The position numbers and the translations under genes are program-made. A stretch of 45,221 nucleotides of DNA from Streptomyces huasconensis (GTDB lineage: Bacteria; Actinomycetota; Actinomycetes; Streptomycetales; Streptomycetaceae). The notes beneath the pieces are model-generated. The model worked only from the letters and a program-made list of their open reading frames with translations. It had not been told where the DNA came from and did not search any database. The stretch covers positions 1 to 45,221 of the forward strand of contig RBWT01000054.1 in assembly GCA_004010275.1 (NCBI GenBank), read 5' to 3'. Of this stretch, positions 36,607 through 45,128 are shown one piece after another. Position 1 is the first letter of the stretch. Every line of letters begins with the position of its first letter.

Positions 36607-37678
36607 TCAGCCTTCCAGTCGTCGTTCGCTCATCAGGTTCGGTTTCGAGCCGTAGATCTCGACGGTGCCGAAGGACAGCAGTGCGGACCCGGCCCTCGCC
36701 AGCGCACGCGGTCTCACGTCGATCGCGCCCGGGCGCTCCGGGCCGTACGAGAACGTGGTGCGGGCACCGTTCACCCGGGCGTACTTCGACTGGAACGCGC
36801 GGTCACTGCGCACCGGCAGCCACAGCGCGCCGTCCGGGCCGCGCACCATGGCCTCGGTGGAGGCGTCACCCAGCGGCGGGTAAGTGGTGCGCCAGGTGCG
36901 TCCGTTCCAGGTCATCAGGTAGGCGCGGGTCACGCCCTCGGTGTACTGGCTGCCGCCGATCGTGACCCCGCCCGACGGTTCGGCAAGCAGCGTCTGGACG
37001 TTGCTGTTCGACGGCAGCGGCACCTTCGCGTCCCGCCAGGCGGTGCCGTCCCACCGCAGGACGGTGGTCCCGGTGCTGGTGTCCCCCCAGGCCCAGGCGT
37101 CGGTGGCGGTACGCGCGGTGATCCCCATCAGGAAGTGCACGCCCTCCGGGGCGGCCTGCGTGGTCCAGCGGGAGCCGTCGTAGTGCAGCACCTTCAGCCC
37201 GCTGTCGTCCTCCCCGACCACCCAGGCGGCGCCCGGTACCGCGGTGAAGTCCTGGTACGTCCACAGGGTCTGCGGCAGCGGGACGGAACTCCACTCTCCC
37301 CCCGACCGGCGCAGGATCTCCCCGGCCCCCGCACGGTGGCGGAAGATCCACACCTCCTCGCCGACGAACCGCACCTCGCCCAGCCAGCCCGGCTCCTGGG
37401 CGCCGGGGAAGGACGTGTCCCGGCTCCACGCCCCGCCGTCCCAGCGGTACAGCATCGGCCGCAGGCCATCGGCGGCGTGCTCGTACCCCGTCGCCCACGC
37501 CTCGCCCGGCCCGCGCGCGCCACGTCGGACACGGTGACCGGAGGGGCCGCGGCCGGAACGGGCAGCGTCGACCAGCCCGGCGTCACGGCCGCGGCGGGCG
37601 GCACCATCGCGGTCGGTCGACAGCACCGCCGCGCACGGCGACCACAAGGCAGATGATGACCGTACGGAGACCGCTCAC
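36607..37678 (-). CDS. Secreted beta-propeller-like repeat protein 1, frameshifted at the N-terminus
   Basis: The probable start is GTG 37678 behind GGAGGG (an ATG at 37690 is alternative), giving the signal VSGLRTVIICLVVAV. Two frame changes (~37625 and ~37515) connect it through TPGWSTLPVPAAAPPVTVSD to the main body from GPGEAWATGYEHAADG. The body is intact over ~300 residues with repeats PMLYRWDGGAWSRD, AAWVVGEDDSGLKVLHYDGS, DAWAWGDTSTGTTVLRWDGT, then MTWNGRTWRTTYPPLGD, resembling the next protein. It ends LMSERRLEG. Both are probably exported and form one operon. The function is unknown; similar secreted repeat proteins in actinomycetes are annotated only as hypothetical. Confidence 0.65.
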
Positions 37679-37783
37679 GGGACCCTCCATGACGCGAAGG
37701 CCGCTCAGCTTAAGGGCCCTCACCCACCGTGAACAGATGTCGCACGCCACAGGCCGCCCTCGCCCCCGGACGCAACATAAGAA

Positions 37784-37795
37784 GCTTAAATAAGC
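37784..37795. promoter_or_regulatory. Palindrome GCTTAAATAAGC before the MarR gene (candidate operator)
   Basis: GCTTA (37784-37788), AA, TAAGC (37791-37795), 28 nt before the MarR start and in an AT-rich island unusual for this DNA. It is a natural autoregulatory MarR site candidate in the divergent region between the propeller operon and the MarR gene. Confidence 0.5.
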
Positions 37796-37822
37796 GGGCA
37801 ACGCATCCTTGGAGTGGACCAC

Positions 37823-38374
37823 ATGTCGAACGACGAACTGCACACCGCCCTGCGAGGCGCCTCCAGCGCCTCCAGCGCCCCCAGCGACCTCAGCGGCGCG
37901 AAGGCCCACGGCCCGGCCCCCGCCGATCCGCACGGGGACCTCGGCGCCGCTCTCGATGTCGAGGCCTTCACCGCGGCGATCGAGAACTTCAACCGCTTCT
38001 ACATCCGCCTCCCCGTCCTCGAGAAGCTGCCGTTCACCACCCTGTCGGTGCTCGACACCCTCGCGTTCGGCGGCAGTCCGCGGCGGCTGACCGAGCTGAC
38101 GAAGACCGAGCAGGTCAGTCAGCCCGGCATCACCCAGCTGGTGACGCGTCTGGAGCGCGACGGCCTGCTGGAGCGGCGCCCCGACCCGACCGACGGCCGC
38201 GCCGTCCTGGTCCACATCACCGACGCGGGCCGTGAGATCATCCGCTCCCGCCGCGCCGACCGCTCACGCCACCTGCGTCCGCTCGTCGAGCAGCTGACCC
38301 CGCAGGAGCGCCGTTCCCTCACGGACGCGCTGCCCGCCCTTGCACGCCTCGCGGAACTGGGGCGCGGCCAGTAG
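37823..38374 (+). CDS. MarR-family transcriptional regulator
   Basis: 183 codons from ATG 37823 with GGAG at 37811-37814. An Ala/Ser-rich N-terminal ~45 residues (repetitive GASSASSAPSDLSG) precede the winged helix: LPVLEKLPFTTLSVLDTLAF, TELTKTEQVSQPGITQLVTR (recognition helix), LERDGLLERRPDPTDGRAVL (wing with the RxxDxxDxRxxxVxIT motif). C-terminal helices form the dimer. MarR proteins usually repress themselves and a neighbour in response to aromatic or acyl-CoA ligands; the adjacent thiolase and CoA ligase genes suggest control of an acyl/aromatic acid pathway, which is inference. Confidence 0.9.
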   Translation: MSNDELHTALRGASSASSAPSDLSGAKAHGPAPADPHGDLGAALDVEAFTAAIENFNRFYIRLPVLEKLPFTTLSVLDTLAFGGSPRRLTELTKTEQVSQPGITQLVTRLERDGLLERRPDPTDGRAVLVHITDAGREIIRSRRADRSRHLRPLVEQLTPQERRSLTDALPALARLAELGRGQ

Positions 38375-38450
38375 GGGAGGAGGCGGGGGCGCGGGCCTCG
38401 GCGGCGGAACCCCTTCCCACAGCCCCCACCTCCCGCATAGACTCCAAAAC

Positions 38451-38461
38451 TAGCAGCGCTA
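38451..38461. promoter_or_regulatory. Palindrome TAGCAGCGCTA upstream of the thiolase (candidate operator)
   Basis: TAGC (38451-38454), AGC, GCTA (38458-38461), flanked by AT-rich sequence (CCAAAAC before, ATTTACC after), 65 nt upstream of the thiolase start. It is not identical to the palindrome upstream of the MarR gene. Suited to binding by a dimeric repressor and to a promoter. Confidence 0.4.
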
Positions 38462-38525
38462 ATTTACCTGCAGGGGTCACCGCAACCCACGCAGCGAGAC
38501 CCGCACAACGATCCGGAGCCGTATC

Positions 38526-39713
38526 GTGCGCACCGTCCACTTCGCCGCCGCCCGCCGCACCCCCATCGGCAAGCTCCGCGGCGCCCTCTCCACCGTCCGC
38601 CCCGACGACCTCGCCGCGGGTGTCGTACGCGGACTCCTCGCCGACCTCCCGCAGCTGGACCCCGCGCGGATCGACGACATCTACTGGGGCGCCGCCAACC
38701 AGGCGGGCGAGGACAACCGCAACGTCGCCCGCATGGCCGCCCTCCTCGCGGGCCTCCCGGAGACGGTGCCCGGCGCGACCGTCAACCGGCTCTGCGCCTC
38801 CGGACTCGAAGCCGTCACCACCGCCGCGCGCACCATCGCCGCGGGGGAGGCCGACATCGTCCTCGCGGGCGGCTCCGAGTCGATGAGCCGCGCGCCCTTC
38901 GTCCTGCCCCGCCCGGACGAGGCGCTGCCGCACCGCATGGAGACCGCCGACACCCGCCTCGGCTGGCGGCTGACCAACCCGAGGATGAAGGACCTGCACG
39001 GCGTCCTCGCGATGGGGGAGACCGCGGAGGAGGTCGCCGAACGCCACGGCGTCTCGCGCGAGCGCCAGGACACCTTCGCGCTCCGCAGCCACCAGCGCGC
39101 CGCGGCCGCCCGCAAGAACGGCCACTTCGACGACGAACTGCTCCCCGTCACCCGCCCCGACGGCGTACTCGTCGACACGGACGAATGCGTGCGCGAGGAC
39201 ACCTCGTACGAGAAGCTCAGCGGCCTGAAGCCGGTCTTCCGCAAAGGCGGTTCCGTCACCGCGGGCAACGCGTCGCCGATGAACGACGGCGCCGCCGGGC
39301 TGCTGCTCGTCAGCGAAGAGGCCCTCAACGACCTGGGCCTGGAGTCCCTCGGGCGGTACGCCGCCGGGGCGTCGGCGGGTGTGCACCCGGACGTCATGGG
39401 CCTCGGGCCCGTCCCCGCCACCCGCAAGGCGCTCGACCGCCTCGGCTGGAGCGTCGCCGACGTCCAGGAGGCGGAGTTCAACGAGGCGTTCGCCGCCCAG
39501 GCCCTCGCCTGCGTCGTCGCCCTCGGCTTCGACCCGGAGCTGGTCAACCCCTCCGGCGGTGCCATCGCGCTCGGCCACCCCCTCGGCTGCTCGGGCGCCC
39601 GCATCCTCACCACGCTGCTGCACCGCATGCACCGCACCGGCGCCACGCGCGGCCTCGCCACGATGTGCGTGGGCGTGGGCCAGGGCAGCGCGCTCCTCGT
39701 CGAGCGCGACTGA
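38526..39713 (+). CDS. Acetyl-CoA acyltransferase (thiolase)
   Basis: 395 codons from GTG 38526; intact. The thiolase active site is complete: the nucleophilic Cys90 in VNRLCASGLEAV, NEAFAAQALA, the catalytic His in GGAIALGHPLGCSGARILTT, and the second Cys in LATMCVGVGQGSALL. The length is normal for the degradative class, and SVRRTPIGKLRG-type N-terminus (AARRTPIGKLRGAL) agrees. It cleaves 3-oxoacyl-CoA with CoA (beta-oxidation or beta-ketoadipyl-CoA, PcaF-like); biosynthetic condensation is less likely. The CoA ligase follows after 92 nt on the same strand, and the MarR gene precedes it. Confidence 0.92.
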   Translation: MRTVHFAAARRTPIGKLRGALSTVRPDDLAAGVVRGLLADLPQLDPARIDDIYWGAANQAGEDNRNVARMAALLAGLPETVPGATVNRLCASGLEAVTTAARTIAAGEADIVLAGGSESMSRAPFVLPRPDEALPHRMETADTRLGWRLTNPRMKDLHGVLAMGETAEEVAERHGVSRERQDTFALRSHQRAAAARKNGHFDDELLPVTRPDGVLVDTDECVREDTSYEKLSGLKPVFRKGGSVTAGNASPMNDGAAGLLLVSEEALNDLGLESLGRYAAGASAGVHPDVMGLGPVPATRKALDRLGWSVADVQEAEFNEAFAAQALACVVALGFDPELVNPSGGAIALGHPLGCSGARILTTLLHRMHRTGATRGLATMCVGVGQGSALLVERD

Positions 39714-39805
39714 CTCTGCCGTCGGCGCACCGCCGCCCGGTGCGCCCCCCGCCGAGCAGCATTCCGAACCTCCGCAAGGCCGCACGGAACGGAGCACCAC
39801 CCCCC

Positions 39806-41321
39806 ATGGCAAGCGCTGTCCCTCGCCGCGATCCTCGCCGAACCCGCCCGCCGCCACCCGGACCGCACCGCCCTCGTCGAAGGCGAACTGCGGCTCAGCT
39901 TCAAGGAGTTGTGGCACCGGGCGCGCGCCCAGGGCGCCGCCCTCGCCCAGCTCGGCGTGCGGCCGGGGGACCGCGTCGCCCTGATGGCTCCGAACACCAC
40001 GGAGTTCCCGACGGCGACTACGCGATCCTCGCCGCCGGAGGCGTGGTCGTCCCCGTCCATCTTCTGCTCTCCGCCGAGGAGGTCGAGCACGTCCTGCGGG
40101 ACAGCGGCGCGAGCCTGCTCCTGTGCCACCCCGCGCAGGCCCCGACGGGCCGGGCCGCCGCCGGGGCCACCGGCGTACGCATGCTGGAACTGGGCTCCGA
40201 GGGGGAGCTGGCGGCCCTGGCCCGCGACAGCGAGCCCCTCGTCTCGTACGTCACCCGCGACGCCGACGACCCGGCCGTCGTCTTCTACACCAGCGGCACC
40301 ACCGGCGTCCCCAAGGGCGCCGTGCTCAGCCACTTCAACCTCGTGATGAACGCGACTGTCAACGCCTTCGATGCCAACGACGTCCGTCCCGACGATGTCG
40401 CGCTCGGCGCGCTGCCCCTCTTCCACGCCTTCGGCCAGACCGTCTCCATGAACTCCACCTGGCGGGCGGGCGCCACCCTCGTCCTGCTGCCCCGCTTCGA
40501 CGCCGCGCGGGCCATCGAGCTGATGGTGGCGGAGGGCGCGAACACCTTCCACGGGGTGCCCACCATGTTCGTCGGCCTGGTGGCCGCCGCCGCGTCCGCC
40601 CCCGAGCCAGCCGAAGCTGCGGCTGTGCGTCTCGGGCGGCGCCTCGCTGCCCGTCGCCGTACTCGAACGCTTCGAGGAGGCCTTCGGGACGCCCGTGTAC
40701 GAGGGGTACGGCCTCTCCGAGACGTCCCCGGCGGCTTCCGTCAACCAGCCCGACTTCGGCACCAGGGCGGGCACCATCGGCCACCCCCTGTGGGGCGTCG
40801 ACGTGGAGATCGTCCGCGCCGACGTCGACGACCGCGTCGAACTCCTGCCCACGGGCGAGCTGGGCGAGGTCGTGATCCGCGGCCACAACGTCTTCTCCGG
40901 CTACCTGGGCCGCCCCGAGGCCACCGCCGAGGCCCTGGTCGACGGCTGGTTCCGCAGCGGTGACCTGGGCACCAAGGACGCCGACGGCTTCCTGACCATC
41001 GTCGACCGCAAGAAGGACGTCATCATCCGCGGCGGCTTCAACGTCTATCCGCGCGAGGTCGAGGAGGTCCTGATGCGCCACCCCGACGTCGCCCAGGTCG
41101 CCGTGATCGGCCTGGCCCACCCCGTCCACGGCGAGGAGGTCTGCGCCGTCGTCGTCCCGGCACCCGACGCTGCCAAGGACCCCGAAGCGGTCATCACGTG
41201 GTCGAAGGAGCACCTCGGCCGCCACAAGTACCCGCGCCGCGTGGAGTTCACCGACGCGCTCCCGCTCGGCCCCAGCATGAAGGTCCTCAAGCGGGAACTG
41301 CGCGCCCAGTACACCGCGTAG
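39806..41321 (+). CDS. AMP-forming acyl-CoA synthetase/ligase, three frameshifts
   Basis: About 505 codons from ATG 39806. Adenylation motifs are present: A3 core VVFYTSGTTGVPKGAVLSHF, LPLFHAFGQTVSMNSTWRAG, YEGYGLSETSPAASVNQPDF (A5), WFRSGDLGTKDADGFLTIVD (A7), RKKDVIIRGGFNVYPREVEE (A8) and the terminal catalytic Lys in PLGPSMKVLKRELR (A10). Breaks: near 39819 (then SLAAILAEPARRHPDRTALV), 40015 (then DYAILAAGGVVVPVHLLLSA) and 40605 (then KLRLCVSGGASLPVAVLERF). All motifs are intact, so indel errors are likely. It activates a fatty or aromatic acid to the CoA thioester via acyl-AMP; together with the thiolase this suggests acid degradation. The substrate pocket cannot be judged from here. Confidence 0.85.
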
Positions 41322-41353
41322 CGGGCCGGGCCCCTGCTTGCCGACCGCTTTTC

Positions 41354-41388
41354 TTGAGCGATCGATCCAGATACGTTACGGTCGGATC
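41354..41388 (+). promoter_or_regulatory. Promoter and candidate operator of the TetR gene (leaderless)
   Basis: TTGAGC (41354-41359), 17-nt spacer, TACGGT (41377-41382); the predicted start of transcription falls at or beside the A of ATG 41389, and there is no ribosome-binding site, so the mRNA is probably leaderless. TACGTTAC (41372-41379) is the reverse complement of GTAACGTA found in the hydrolase promoter. GATCC (41364) and GGATC (41384-41388) form outer inverted arms. Confidence 0.5.
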
Positions 41389-41969
41389 ATGGCAAGGACC
41401 CGGGAGTTCGACACCGAGGCGGCGGTGAGCCGCGCCATGGAGCTGTTCTGGTTGCGTGGCTACGAGGCGACCTCGGTGCGCGACCTGACCCAGCATCTGG
41501 GGATCGGGCAGGGCAGCTTGTACGCCGCGTTCGGCGGCAAGGACGGCCTGTACCGGGCCGCGCTGGAGCACTACCGCACCACCCTCGCGGCAGCCGCCCT
41601 GCGCGGTCTGGAGGAGGAGGCGGACGCCCGCGTCCGGCGATCCGCACGCTGCTGACGGAGCGCATCCGCATCGCCGTCGGTGAGGGCGGCCGGGGCTGCC
41701 TGGCCGTCAACGCGGTCTGCGAGCGGCTGCCTTCGGACGCGGCGACCCGGCGCACCGTGCGCGACATGCAGGAGGCCGGCCGAGAGGCCCTGGCCGAGGT
41801 GCTGCGCGCCGCGCGGGAGCGGGGTGAGATCGCGGAGCGGTGCGATCCACACGCGGTCGCCGCCTTTCTCGTCACCTTCCTCAACGGCCTGCTGGTCTCC
41901 TCGAAGATCACCCCGGACGCACGGTCCCTCGAACCCCTCATCGACGTCGCGCTGACCACCCTGGACTGA
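41389..41969 (+). CDS. TetR-family transcriptional regulator, one frameshift
   Basis: About 193 codons from ATG 41389. The N-terminal HTH is typical: FDTEAAVSRAMELFWLRGYE, ATSVRDLTQHLGIGQGSLYA, AFGGKDGLYRAALEHY. Near 41635 one base appears to be lost; the ligand domain continues IRTLLTERIRIAVGEGGRGC, LAVNAVCERLPSDAATRRTV and VAAFLVTFLNGLLVSSKITP, ending VALTTLD. The GRGCLAVNA-type turn is shared by the YxaF/LmrA-like TetR subgroup. It probably represses itself and the downstream hydrolase (shared 8-mer in both promoters). Confidence 0.87.
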
Positions 41970-42017
41970 CGGTCCCCGCGGCCGCCGTCGGGCGGTCGGT
42001 TCCCCTGCGCTCATTCT

Positions 42018-42025
42018 GTAACGTA
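42018..42025 (+). promoter_or_regulatory. GTAACGTA motif before the hydrolase gene
   Basis: GTAACGTA at 42018-42025 (GTAACGTAC is a GTA-N3-TAC inverted repeat), 20-30 nt before the hydrolase start. The same 8-mer occurs in inverse orientation at 41372-41379 in front of the TetR gene. A shared TetR operator is the simplest explanation. Confidence 0.45.
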
Positions 42026-42046
42026 CGCCCAAGAAAGCGGATGCCC

Positions 42047-42922
42047 ATGATGTACGACCATGACGGAGCACCCCTGCGCACCGGCCGTGCCGCCGTCAAC
42101 GGAACGAGCCTGCACTACCGGACCGCCGGCTCCGGCCCCGCGGTCGTGTTGCTGCACGGCGTGCCGAAGACCGGCTACCACTGGCGCCACCTGGTCCCGA
42201 AGCTGGCGCCCCACCACACCGTCGTCGTGCCCGACCTGCGCGGTCTCGGCGACTCCGCCCGGCCCGCGGACGGCTACGACTCCGCGACGATGAGCGACGA
42301 CATCGCCGAGCTGATGGCCCGCCTCGGACACGAGACCTACGCCGTGATCGGCGAGGACTGGGGCGCGGTGATCGGCTACCAGCTCGCCGCCCGCCATCGC
42401 GACCGCGTCACCTCCCTCGTCTTCGCCGAGGCCCTCCTCCCCGGCTTCGGCTTCGAGGACCACACCGCCCTCACCCCCGAGAACGTCTCTGGCATGCACC
42501 TGTGGCACCTGGGCTTCTACTTCCAGCCCGACATACCCGAGATGCTGATCTCCGGGCACGAGCGCAAACTCATCACCTACATGATCAAGAACGAGCGCAG
42601 CCACCCCGACACCGCCACCCCCGACGCCATCGAGGAGTACGTGCGCTGCTACTCCCTGCCCGGCGGCATCCGCGCCATGCTCGCCGTCTACCGGGCGATG
42701 CTCACCGACGCCGAGCAGAACCGGCAGGCCGCCCGGCAGAAACTCGACATCCCCGTCCTGGCACTTGGCGGCTCCGCCTTCATCGGCGAGCGCAACGCGG
42801 AGCAGGCCCGGTTCGTGGCCCACGACGTCACCGGACACGTCTTCGACGCGGGCCACGACCTCGCGGAGGAAGTACCCGACGAGATGGCCGCCGTCGTCCT
42901 GCCGTTCCTGGCCACGCACTGA
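42047..42922 (+). CDS. Alpha/beta hydrolase, epoxide hydrolase/dehalogenase-like
   Basis: 291 codons from ATG 42047 (ATGs at 42041 and 42050 are also possible). The fold marks are VVLLHGVPKTGYHWRHLVPK (oxyanion HGxP), TVVVPDLRGLGDSARPADGY, and the nucleophile elbow IGEDWGAVIGYQLA. The nucleophile is Asp (residue ~104), which points to epoxide hydrolases, haloalkane and fluoroacetate dehalogenases rather than esterases. The catalytic His lies in DAGHDLAEEVPDEM. A cap domain with several Trp/Tyr (MHLWHLGFYFQPDIP) lies between. The substrate is unknown. It lies downstream of the TetR gene and shares a promoter motif with it. It converges with the exporter gene. Confidence 0.88.
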   Translation: MMYDHDGAPLRTGRAAVNGTSLHYRTAGSGPAVVLLHGVPKTGYHWRHLVPKLAPHHTVVVPDLRGLGDSARPADGYDSATMSDDIAELMARLGHETYAVIGEDWGAVIGYQLAARHRDRVTSLVFAEALLPGFGFEDHTALTPENVSGMHLWHLGFYFQPDIPEMLISGHERKLITYMIKNERSHPDTATPDAIEEYVRCYSLPGGIRAMLAVYRAMLTDAEQNRQAARQKLDIPVLALGGSAFIGERNAEQARFVAHDVTGHVFDAGHDLAEEVPDEMAAVVLPFLATH

Positions 42923-43058
42923 ACATGTGCACAGCGCTTCAGGCACCCCGTCGGGTGACTGCGTCCGCCGAAGCACCCGAAACCGCCGCTCTGCGAACAG
43001 CTGATGATCGGCGCGACCGGACTGCGCAGCCCTCAACTCCCGCCGCGCCAGGCACACT

Positions 43059-45128
43059 TCACCGCGAGGCCGGTGACGCGCCCGCCGTCTCGGAGGTCAG
43101 CCCCTGCTCCAGATCCTCCGCCAGGAGCCGCTTGGCGATCGTGTCCACCGCCGCCGTCAGCTCCTCGTCCGCGGGCCGCCCGAGGTCCTTCTCGATCTGC
43201 CCGCCCAGCCAGGCCGACCACGCCGCACCGATGACCTCCGCCTCGCGCTCCCCGGCGGGCGTCAGCGAAAAGTACGTGCCCGTACGCGTCACATACCCCT
43301 CGTCCACCATCCGGTCGAAGACCGGCACCAGCACCTCGGGCGGGATTCTGCGCCGCGCGGCGATGAGGCCGAGACTGGCGTACCCCACCATCCGGGTGAA
43401 CAGCGAGACCTGCATGACCGCCCAGGCGCCCGCGATGTCCAGGCGGGTGTCGGAGTCCCGGATGATGCCGCGCGCGGTGTTCATGCCGACGTTGCGGACG
43501 ATCCCGGCGACGCTGCGCTCCAGCACGTGCCCCGAGTCCGCGGGCGCCGGCTGCGCGAAGCCCTCACCCATGTCGGGCGCGCCCATCCGCGCGCTGTCCC
43601 GCAGCTCCACCTGCTTGAGGAAGAGCGCCACCAGGAACCCGAGGAGCGCCACGGGCACGGTCCACAGGAAGACGGTGTGCAGGGTGTCCGCGTACGCCTC
43701 GATGACCGGCGCCGCCGCCCGGGCCGGCAGCGCGTGCACGCCCTGCGGACTCTGCGCCGCCTCCGCGATCGTCGCCGGGTCCGCGGCGCCGGTGCGCGCG
43801 GCCGCCGCGACCCCGTCCCTCAGGTTCGGCGCGAGGGTGTTGGCGTAGATGGTCCCGAACACCGCCGTGCCGAACGAACTGCCCAGCGTACGGAAGAAGG
43901 TCACGCCGGACGTGGCGGTGCCCAGATCCGCGTACGCCACGGTGTTCTGCACGGCAATCGTCAGAACCTGCATGCACAGGCCGATGCCGGCGCCGAGCAC
44001 GAACATGTACACGGACTCCAGCCACGCGCTCGTGGCGCTCCCCATGAGGGAGAGCAGATAGAGCCCGAGCGCCATCACCAGCGCGCCGACGATCGGGAAG
44101 ATGCGGTACGTCCCTGTCTTGCTGACGACGTTGCCGCTGAAGACGGACGCGATGAGCAGCCCGATCACCATGGGCAGCGTCCGCACGCCCGAAACGGTGG
44201 CCGAGTCCCCGTCAACGTACTGGAGATAGGTCGGCAGGAAGGTAAGCGCGCCGAGCATGGCGAAGCCCACGATGAAGCTGAGGATCGAACAGACCGTGAA
44301 GACGGGGTCGGCGAAGAGCCGCATCGGCAGCATCGGTTCGGCGGCGCGTGTCTCGACGACGCAGAACAGCGCCAGCGCGACCAGCCCGCCGACGAAGAGA
44401 CCGATGATGGTGGGCGACCCCCACGCGTACTGGTTGCCGCCCCAGCTCGTCGCCAGGATCAGCGCGCTTGCCCCGATCGCGACGAGCGCGATGCCCAGAT
44501 AGTCGATGACCGGCCGCGCGGCGACTTCACGACGGGAATGGTCCGGGCGGCGGCGATCACCACGACGATCGCGATCGGCACGTTCACGTAGAACGCCCAG
44601 CGCCAGCTGAGATGGTCCGTGAAGAGCCCGCCGAGCAGCGGCCCGATCACGGTGGACACCCCGAACACGGCGCCGATGGCCCCCTGGTACTTGCCGCGCT
44701 CACGCAACGGGATGACATCGGCGATCAGCGCCATGGACGTCACCATCAGCCCGCCGGCGCCGATGCCCTGCATCGCCCGCCACGCGATGAGCAGCGTCAT
44801 GTTCGTCGACAGGCCGCACAGGAACGACCCGGTGATGAAGATGACCGCCGAGACCTGGAAGACGACCTTCCGCCCGAACAGGTCACCGAACTTCCCGACG
44901 AGCACGGTGGCGACGGTCTCCGCGAGGAGGTACGACGTCACCACCCACGACATGTGCTCCGCCCCGCCCAGGTCCGACACGATGGTCGGCAGCGCGGTGC
45001 CGACGATGGTCTGGTCGAGGGCCGGCCAGCAGCATGCCCAGCATGATCGTCACGAAGACGACGTTGCGGCGCCGCCGGTCGAGCACGGGCGGCGCCTGCG
45101 CCGCGGCGGCGCCCGGCTGATCGGTCAT
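43059..45128 (-). CDS. DHA2-type MFS drug exporter with C-terminal winged-helix-like domain, two frameshifts
   Basis: About 690 codons from ATG 45128 (GTG 45134 possible). The N-terminus MTDQPGAAAAQAPPVLDRRR leads to TM1 (VVFVTIMLGMLLA); a base is lost near 45020. Then AALDQTIVGTALPTIVSDLG, motif A VGKFGDLFGRKVVFQVSAVI and motif C-like GPLLGGLFTDHLSWRWAFYV identify an EmrB/QacA-type 14-TM antiporter. A second break near 44520 precedes VIDYLGIALVAIGASALILA; the remainder is intact from ~44333. The last ~150 residues, after the final TM, are soluble: RLDIAGAWAVMQVSLFTRMV, YASLGLIAARRRIPPEVLVP, FDRMVDEGYVTRTGTYFSLT, PAGEREAEVI, which looks like a MarR/PadR-type winged helix. It exports hydrophobic compounds with proton motive force. 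The extra domain is discussed as a finding. Confidence 0.85.

Noticed and set aside
38681..40888. Very long minus-strand open frame (735 codons) antisense to the thiolase and CoA ligase
   Set aside because: Low-complexity Arg/Ser/Ala composition and complete overlap with two well recognised plus-strand enzymes.
42923..43058. Terminator between the hydrolase and the MFS gene
   Set aside because: The convergent gap contains no stem longer than about 5 bp that I could find by eye.
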